Positions 5,150 through 9,432 of a stretch of 9,432 nucleotides of DNA are shown here, piece by piece (within the stretch, counting starts at the first letter, position 1; every line of letters starts with the position of its first letter). This DNA comes from an uncultured Collinsella sp. (GTDB lineage Bacteria; Actinomycetota; Coriobacteriia; Coriobacteriales; Coriobacteriaceae). The stretch spans positions 1 through 9,432 of the forward strand of contig CALBBA010000049.1 of the NCBI GenBank assembly GCA_937926755.1, given 5' to 3'. The notes under the pieces are model-generated. The model saw nothing but the letters and a program-made list of their open reading frames with translations, was not told the DNA's origin and did no database searches. Position numbers and translations under genes: made by a program.

Positions 5150-7153
5150 TTAGACCAGGCGGGCGTTGATCGTCTTGGCGATCTTGGCGGCGTCGGTGGA
5201 ACCCTTGACGGTGGCACGGAAGTCCTCGTCCATGAGCGCCTCGGCGACCTTGGACAGGATCTTAAGGTGCGTGGTGCCAGCCTGGGCACCCGGGATGAGC
5301 AGCGCGATGGCCACGTTGACGGGAGCGCCGTCCATGGTGTCCCAACCGGTCACACCGGACTCGTCCTTGACGACGATGACGGCAGCCTCGGTAATGGCGT
5401 CGGACTTGGCATGCGGGATGGCGAAGCCCTCCATCATGCCCGTGGTGCCCTCGGCCTCGCGGGTCAGGAAGGCGTTCATCACGGCGTCGGCGTCGCTGGC
5501 GATACCGGCCTTGACAGCCTGGTTGGAAACGAAGCTCAGAGCCTCGTCACGAGAAGCGAAGTCCTCGGCGACAAAGACATTCTCGACCTTCACGAAGTCG
5601 GCAGCCTCTTCCTTGGGGGCCTCGACGGCAGCGGCCTTGGGGGCCTCAACGGACCTGGCTACAGGAGCGGCCTTCTGATTCTTCTCGAAGTCGTACTTCT
5701 TGAAGGCCACGAACAGGATGCCACCGACCACAGCGCCGATGAGGATCGCGAGGACCCACAGCGGACCGTTCTCGACAACGGGCAGGACCAGGAAGCCGCC
5801 GTGAGGCGCCGGATCGTGAACGTTGAAGAAGATGGTCAAGATGGAAGCGATGGAAGAACCGAGCATCATGATGGGCATGACGGGCCAGATGTTCTTGGTC
5901 ATGAACGGAATGGCACCCTCGGTGATGTGGGTGCAACCAAGGATGAGGTTGACGATACCGGCGTCATGATCCTCCTGGCTGAAGTACTTCTTGCCGACAA
6001 CGACGGCGAAGGTGGTGATCAGCGGCGGAACGATGCAAGCGGCGGAGACGGCAGCCATGAAGTTGGTGCCGAAGTTGTAGGTCTCGGTGCCGACGCCAGC
6101 TTCGAGAGCGGTACCGAGCAGGAAGGTGCCAGTAGCGTAAGCAGCCTTGTTGACCGGGCCGCCCATATCAAAGGCGCACATGCAGCCGATGGCCAGGCCA
6201 AGGATCACCGGACCGGAGTTACCGAGGCTCTGCAGGAAATCCATCATGCCCTGGTTAATGGCAGCCATGGGGCCGGAAATACCGAGCATGACCAGGCCGA
6301 CGATGGCGGTAGAGCACAGCGGATACAGAAAGATTGCCTTCAGGCCATTAAGGCTCGCGGGAATTTTAGAGAAAGCCTTCTCGAGCAGCAGGATGACATA
6401 GCCAGCGAGGAAGCCGCCGACGATGCCGCCCAGGAAGCCGAAGCCCACACCCGAGCCTCCAGCGTCGATCATGCCGGTATCGGCGTTGATGGGAAGACCC
6501 TGGATGGCAATCATACCGGCAACAAAGCCGGGGACGAGCGCCGGGCGCTTGCCGATGGACTCGGCGATGTAAGCGGAGAGCACCGGAACCATGAGGTTCA
6601 TGGCGATACCGCCGATAATCTTGAGCATCGCGGCAAAGCTGTTGTAGTCGGCAGCCGTCGAATCAAAGGACGTGATGCCCCACAGGAACGAAATGGCGGT
6701 CAGAACACCACCGGCAACGACGAAGACCAGCATGTGGCTGACGCCGTTCATGAGGTGCTTGTAGATGACGTGACCGATGGACTCCTTCTCCTCGACCTCG
6801 TCCTCGACATCGGCGGCAGCGGCAACCGTGTCGTCGCCCTTGGCGGCGAGCGCGCGGTCGATCAGCTTTCCGGCGGCCTCGACGGACAGGGCCTTGGAAA
6901 CACCAACGGAAACCATGGGCTTGCCGGCGAAACGCTCAGCCTGGACATCCTTATCGGCTGCGACGACGACGGCCTTGGCACCGGCGATCTCACTCTTGGT
7001 GAGCTCGTTCTCGACACCGACCTGGCCATGTGTCTCGACCTTAATGGTCAGACCACGCTCGGCAGCAGCCTTCTCCAGCGCCTCCTTCGCCATGAAGGTG
7101 TGCGCAATGCCGGTCGGGCAACCGGTCGCGGCGATGATGTCAAACTTAGCCAT
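5150..7153 (-). CDS. fruA: Fructose-specific PTS Enzyme II, fused EIIB-EIIC-EIIA
   Basis: A 667-residue membrane permease that imports fructose and releases fructose-1-phosphate. EIIB (about 1-105) has ATGCPTGIAHTFMA with phospho-acceptor Cys12. EIIC (about 126-490) has around eight or nine hydrophobic segments plus the family motifs MGGPVNKAAYA (330-340), HITEGAIPF (409-417) and DPAPHGG (447-453). A linker rich in Ala, Pro, Glu and Lys (about 491-520) leads to EIIA (about 521-667) with GFAIPHAKS, placing the phospho-His at 581. The order B-C-A differs from the A-B-C order of Bacillus and streptococcal FruA. All key residues are present, so it should be complete and active with HPr from the neighbouring ptsH. 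The ATG at 7153 has AAGGAGGG 4 bases upstream and starts the EIIB domain directly; an upstream ATG at 7225 would add unrelated residues. It is divergent from the regulator gene and ends in a terminator. Confidence 0.95.
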   Translation of the reverse strand: MAKFDIIAATGCPTGIAHTFMAKEALEKAAAERGLTIKVETHGQVGVENELTKSEIAGAKAVVVAADKDVQAERFAGKPMVSVGVSKALSVEAAGKLIDRALAAKGDDTVAAAADVEDEVEEKESIGHVIYKHLMNGVSHMLVFVVAGGVLTAISFLWGITSFDSTAADYNSFAAMLKIIGGIAMNLMVPVLSAYIAESIGKRPALVPGFVAGMIAIQGLPINADTGMIDAGGSGVGFGFLGGIVGGFLAGYVILLLEKAFSKIPASLNGLKAIFLYPLCSTAIVGLVMLGISGPMAAINQGMMDFLQSLGNSGPVILGLAIGCMCAFDMGGPVNKAAYATGTFLLGTALEAGVGTETYNFGTNFMAAVSAACIVPPLITTFAVVVGKKYFSQEDHDAGIVNLILGCTHITEGAIPFMTKNIWPVMPIMMLGSSIASILTIFFNVHDPAPHGGFLVLPVVENGPLWVLAILIGAVVGGILFVAFKKYDFEKNQKAAPVARSVEAPKAAAVEAPKEEAADFVKVENVFVAEDFASRDEALSFVSNQAVKAGIASDADAVMNAFLTREAEGTTGMMEGFAIPHAKSDAITEAAVIVVKDESGVTGWDTMDGAPVNVAIALLIPGAQAGTTHLKILSKVAEALMDEDFRATVKGSTDAAKIAKTINARLV

Positions 7154-7174
7154 GTGTCCCTCCTTCTTGAGTAC

Positions 7175-7219
7175 AGCGCCCGCGGGCGCTCCCCTACACG
7201 CGCTTCGATGCGCGTTTTT
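7175..7219. other. Structured fruA leader: 16-bp palindrome and second hairpin
   Basis: AGCGCCCGCGGGCGCT (7175-7190) is a perfect 16-bp palindrome about 10 bases before the fruA ribosome binding site. Next to it, ACGCGC and GCGCGT (7198-7203, 7210-7215) form a 6-bp stem with a TTCGAT loop. Read on the plus strand the stem is followed by T's to 7219, so it looks like a weak terminator for rightward transcription. On the minus strand both would be stem-loops in the fruA leader RNA. Function is unknown. Confidence 0.45.
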
Positions 7220-7280
7220 CCACAACTGAAAGATACCAACCTACCGTCCGCGTGAGAAGAGCTAAGGTGCAAATCTCCGG

Positions 7281-7324
7281 TGAAAGGTTCTTTCATAACC
7301 GTAAACGGTAAGTGAAAGTTTACC
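7281..7324. promoter_or_regulatory. Operator-like cluster of inverted repeats between fruA and the regulator
   Basis: Three overlapping or adjacent symmetric sites occur: TGAAAGGTTCTTTCA (7281-7295, perfect 6-bp arms), ACCGTAAACGGT (7298-7309, perfect 5-bp arms) and GGTAAGTGAAAGTTTACC (7307-7324, 5-bp arms). TGAAAG occurs here at 7281 and 7313 on the plus strand and at 7290-7295 on the minus strand, with a further plus-strand copy at 7227-7232. The position between divergent fruA and an RpiR-family gene, and the symmetry, fit binding sites for that regulator. Neither binding nor the direction of control is shown by sequence alone. Confidence 0.5.
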
Positions 7325-7371
7325 ATCAACACTTGAAACGGCAAGGTGTATCTTGTAATTGAAAATGCCCG

Positions 7372-7377
7372 TATACT
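7372..7377 (+). promoter_or_regulatory. Candidate -10 box for the RpiR-family regulator
   Basis: TATACT, one base from consensus, lies 48 bases before the regulator start codon. No good -35 is found 16-18 bases upstream, so the promoter may be weak or may need an activator. The same TATACT hexamer occurs before kinase paralog 1. Confidence 0.4.
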
Positions 7378-7425
7378 ATGGCATGGCGTAGTAAATTAGA
7401 TTTTCATGCCAACCAGGAGCCATCC

Positions 7426-8283
7426 ATGACCGATAGTAGCAAGAGCGCACTTTCCCTCATTAGCACCCATCAGGGATACAGCGAGTCCGAGCAGCGCATT
7501 GTCGACTATATATTGGAGCACCAGTCCGAGGCGCCACGCCTCACGGCCGCTCAGCTCTCGCGCGCCGCCGCCACGTCCGAGGCGACCGTTTCGCGCTTCT
7601 GCCGCAAGCTTGGCTTTGGTAGCTTCCGCAGCTTTCAGTTTTCGTTGGCGAGGGATTTGGAAAGCCAGCGTAACGAGGGCCTGACTGACGAGGTCTCGCT
7701 CGACAATATGGAGCAGAGCCTAAAAAATATCCTCGCCGCCAAGGTGAGTGAGCTTAATGCGACCATCGACGGCATAGATCACGACACGTTGGCCGCAGTT
7801 GTACACGCGCTTAAGAATGCCGGCGTTATTGAGTTCGCCGCCGTGGGCAATACGAACGCGGTCGCGCTCGATGCGACGTTTAAGTTTTCGCAGCTGGGCC
7901 TGCGCTGCATGGCGAGCACCATTAGCGAGACATCAATCGGCTTTGCGCTCACGTTACGCCCGGGTGACGTCATCGTGCTAATCTCAAACTCTGGCAAATC
8001 GCGCCGACTGAATCGCATGGCAAAAGCGGCTCACAACTGCGGCGCAACCGTAGTCGTCATCAGCAGCGACAGTAAATCCCCGCTCGCGCGCCTGGCAGAC
8101 TACACTTTTAACACCGTCAACCACGAAGCGCTGCTGACAACGGGCGACTTTGCGTTCTCTAAGATCAGCGCCACGATGATCATCGAAGTCATCTACAACT
8201 TCCTGCTGCCCGAGATTGAAGACGCTCGCGAACATATCAGCTACTACGAGGAGCTCATCCAGCCGGACAAGGTCGTTGAGTAA
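7426..8283 (+). CDS. RpiR/MurR-family transcriptional regulator with SIS domain
   Basis: A 285-residue cytoplasmic DNA-binding regulator. The N-terminal HTH_6 domain (about 1-78) includes the helix-turn-helix AAQLSRAAATSEATVSRFCR at 41-60, followed by KLGFGSFRSFQFSLARDL. The C-terminal SIS domain (about 120-260) has AAVGNTNA and VIVLISNSGKS (182-192), the usual phosphosugar-binding loop. Family members sense sugar phosphates; here fructose-1-phosphate or fructose-1,6-bisphosphate is a reasonable inferred ligand because fruA is divergently transcribed. I chose the ATG at 7426 because AGGAG sits 7 bases upstream (7414-7418); an in-frame ATG at 7378 directly abuts the -10 candidate. It is the only plus-strand gene in the window and converges on recN. 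I give no gene symbol because its exact target sugar is not shown; fruR would be a functional guess. Confidence 0.92.
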   Translation: MTDSSKSALSLISTHQGYSESEQRIVDYILEHQSEAPRLTAAQLSRAAATSEATVSRFCRKLGFGSFRSFQFSLARDLESQRNEGLTDEVSLDNMEQSLKNILAAKVSELNATIDGIDHDTLAAVVHALKNAGVIEFAAVGNTNAVALDATFKFSQLGLRCMASTISETSIGFALTLRPGDVIVLISNSGKSRRLNRMAKAAHNCGATVVVISSDSKSPLARLADYTFNTVNHEALLTTGDFAFSKISATMIIEVIYNFLLPEIEDAREHISYYEELIQPDKVVE

Positions 8284-8291
8284 AACGCGTA

Positions 8292-8324
8292 GTGGGACAA
8301 AAATTTCAGTCTATTTTGTCCCAC
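8292..8324. terminator. Symmetric hairpin between convergent regulator and recN genes
   Basis: GTGGGACAAAA (8292-8302) and TTTTGTCCCAC (8314-8324) form a perfect 11-bp stem around an 11-base loop. It fills the 59-base gap between two genes that converge, so it could end transcripts from both sides. The A/T tracts lie inside the stem rather than after it, so it is not a textbook intrinsic terminator. A bidirectional 3'-end role is inferred from position. Confidence 0.6.
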
Positions 8325-8342
8325 CAACACCGCTGATACGAC

Positions 8343-9432
8343 CTAACCTCGAGCTTCTTCGAGCATCTGCTTCGCGTGGGCCAAGCTTGCCTCGGACTGA
8401 TCGCCGCTCAACATGCGGGCGATCTCGGCGGTACGCGCTTCGCCGGTTACCTCGTCCAAATGCGTCTGGGGAACATCGCCCGGCTCCTTGCTGACAACAT
8501 AATGCTTGTCGGCCATGACGGCGACCTGCGCCAAGTGGGTTACGACAATCACCTGATACGTAGCGGAGAGATCGGCCAGCACACCAGCAAGAGCACGAGC
8601 CGTGGAACCACCGACACCGGCATCGACCTCGTCAAATACCAGTGTGTCGACGCCGTCAGCATTACCCAAGACCACCTTGCTCGCCAGCATAACGCGGCTG
8701 AGCTCGCCGCCCGACGCAATGCGGCGCAGGGGACGTGGAGTCAAACCAGCACCGCTGCGGTATAGCAGCTCGTAGCTCGAAGGACCAACGGGCGTCCACT
8801 CAGCACGGGGAAGATCGCGCGACTCCCAGACGAGCTCGGCGCCGCCCATCTCCAAGCGTGCCATCTGACGACCAACCTCGTGGCAGAAGCGCGGGGCCGC
8901 CGTATTGCGAGCGCGCTTAAGCGCCTTGGCAGCGGCAAACAACTCGCGCTCAGCAGCACCAAGTGATTCGCGCGCCTTTTTGATCTGTTCATCGCCATCA
9001 TCGACCAGGGACAGCAGCTCTTGCGAGCGATCGCGCATGGCAAAAACATCGTCCATGGTGGGACCCCACTGACGCAACAGGCCCTTGAGGTCGGAAAACC
9101 GCTCACGCATGCGAGCGAGCTCGCGCGGGTCGAAGGCGACGCCATCGCGATAGGCACGAAGCTCGTTCGCGCAATCCTCAAGTGAGATACAGGCATCCGA
9201 AAGCGCATCGGCAATGTCGCCCAGTTTGCGATCGACGGTAGCCATTCGGGAAAGTTCTGCCACGGCGCTGTTCACGGCGTCGAGCGCTCCCCCTTCGGAG
9301 GCAAGCGATGCATGGGCATCGTTGGCCGTCGCCACCAGCACCTCGGCATGCTCGGAGCGCGGCAGCAGCTCCTCGAGCTCCTCATACTCACCCGGCTTGG
9401 GGGCGTCCTCGGCGATACGCTCCCGGGCGAAG
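8343..9432 (-). CDS. recN: DNA repair protein RecN, C-terminal part (partial)
   Basis: The reading frame is open to the window edge, giving about 362 C-terminal residues; the start lies outside. RecN is an SMC-like ATPase that acts at DNA double-strand breaks during recombination. The edge-proximal part has KPGEYEELEELLPRSEHAE, matching the conserved RecN segment after the first coiled coil. A charged helical coiled-coil region follows, then the C-terminal ATPase lobe: the ABC signature RIASGGELSRVMLASKVVL, Walker B DTLVFDEVDAGVGGSTARAL, and the switch-His segment VIVVTHLAQVAVMADKHY. The N-terminal Walker A lobe is missing only because of the window edge. A GTG at 9341 begins an open stretch but is internal to the domain and not a real start. 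It is unrelated to the fructose genes and converges with the regulator. Confidence 0.95.
   Translation of the reverse strand, partial: FARERIAEDAPKPGEYEELEELLPRSEHAEVLVATANDAHASLASEGGALDAVNSAVAELSRMATVDRKLGDIADALSDACISLEDCANELRAYRDGVAFDPRELARMRERFSDLKGLLRQWGPTMDDVFAMRDRSQELLSLVDDGDEQIKKARESLGAAERELFAAAKALKRARNTAAPRFCHEVGRQMARLEMGGAELVWESRDLPRAEWTPVGPSSYELLYRSGAGLTPRPLRRIASGGELSRVMLASKVVLGNADGVDTLVFDEVDAGVGGSTARALAGVLADLSATYQVIVVTHLAQVAVMADKHYVVSKEPGDVPQTHLDEVTGEARTAEIARMLSGDQSEASLAHAKQMLEEARG

Noticed and set aside
5066..7255. A 729-codon open frame on the plus strand opposite fruA.
   Set aside because: The translation is low complexity, rich in Gly, Asp and His. The opposite strand encodes a complete Enzyme II with ribosome binding site and terminator.

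Overview
The window looks like a chromosomal segment of a high-GC actinobacterium of the class Coriobacteriia, most likely Collinsella or a close gut relative. This is inferred from base composition, protein style and gene content; no database search was possible. Almost everything belongs to one fructose phosphotransferase (PTS) locus. It is flanked by fragments of two housekeeping genes: the start of cca (tRNA nucleotidyltransferase) at the left edge and the C-terminal part of recN at the right edge.

Layout, left to right: cca N-terminus (minus, 1-171); a terminator; a first 1-phosphofructokinase-type kinase (minus, 373-1305); a strong terminator; a second kinase paralog (minus, 1495-2427); ptsI for PTS Enzyme I (minus, 2502-4211); ptsH for HPr (minus, 4339-4602); a 547-bp gap holding a 152-bp structure with perfect 42-bp inverted arms and a second 24-bp inverted repeat; a terminator; fruA for a fused fructose Enzyme II with domain order B-C-A (minus, 5150-7153); a 272-bp divergent control region rich in inverted repeats; an RpiR/MurR-family regulator (plus, 7426-8283); a hairpin between convergent genes; and recN (minus, 8343 to the right edge).

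How it fits together: Enzyme I (His near residue 188) takes phosphate from PEP and passes it to HPr His15. HPr passes it to the EIIA domain (His581) and then the EIIB domain (Cys12) of FruA. The EIIC domain imports fructose as fructose-1-phosphate, and the PfkB-family kinases convert this to fructose-1,6-bisphosphate. The divergent RpiR-type protein carries a sugar-phosphate-binding SIS domain and probably controls the set through the repeated TGAAAG motifs next to it. The window therefore encodes the complete pathway from PEP and fructose to glycolysis, including the general PTS proteins. Terminators and hairpins divide the minus-strand block into fruA, ptsH-ptsI-kinase 2, and kinase 1.

The points most worth a second look are the long inverted-repeat element upstream of ptsH, the B-C-A domain order of FruA, the duplicated and diverged kinases, and the operator-like cluster in the divergent promoter region.
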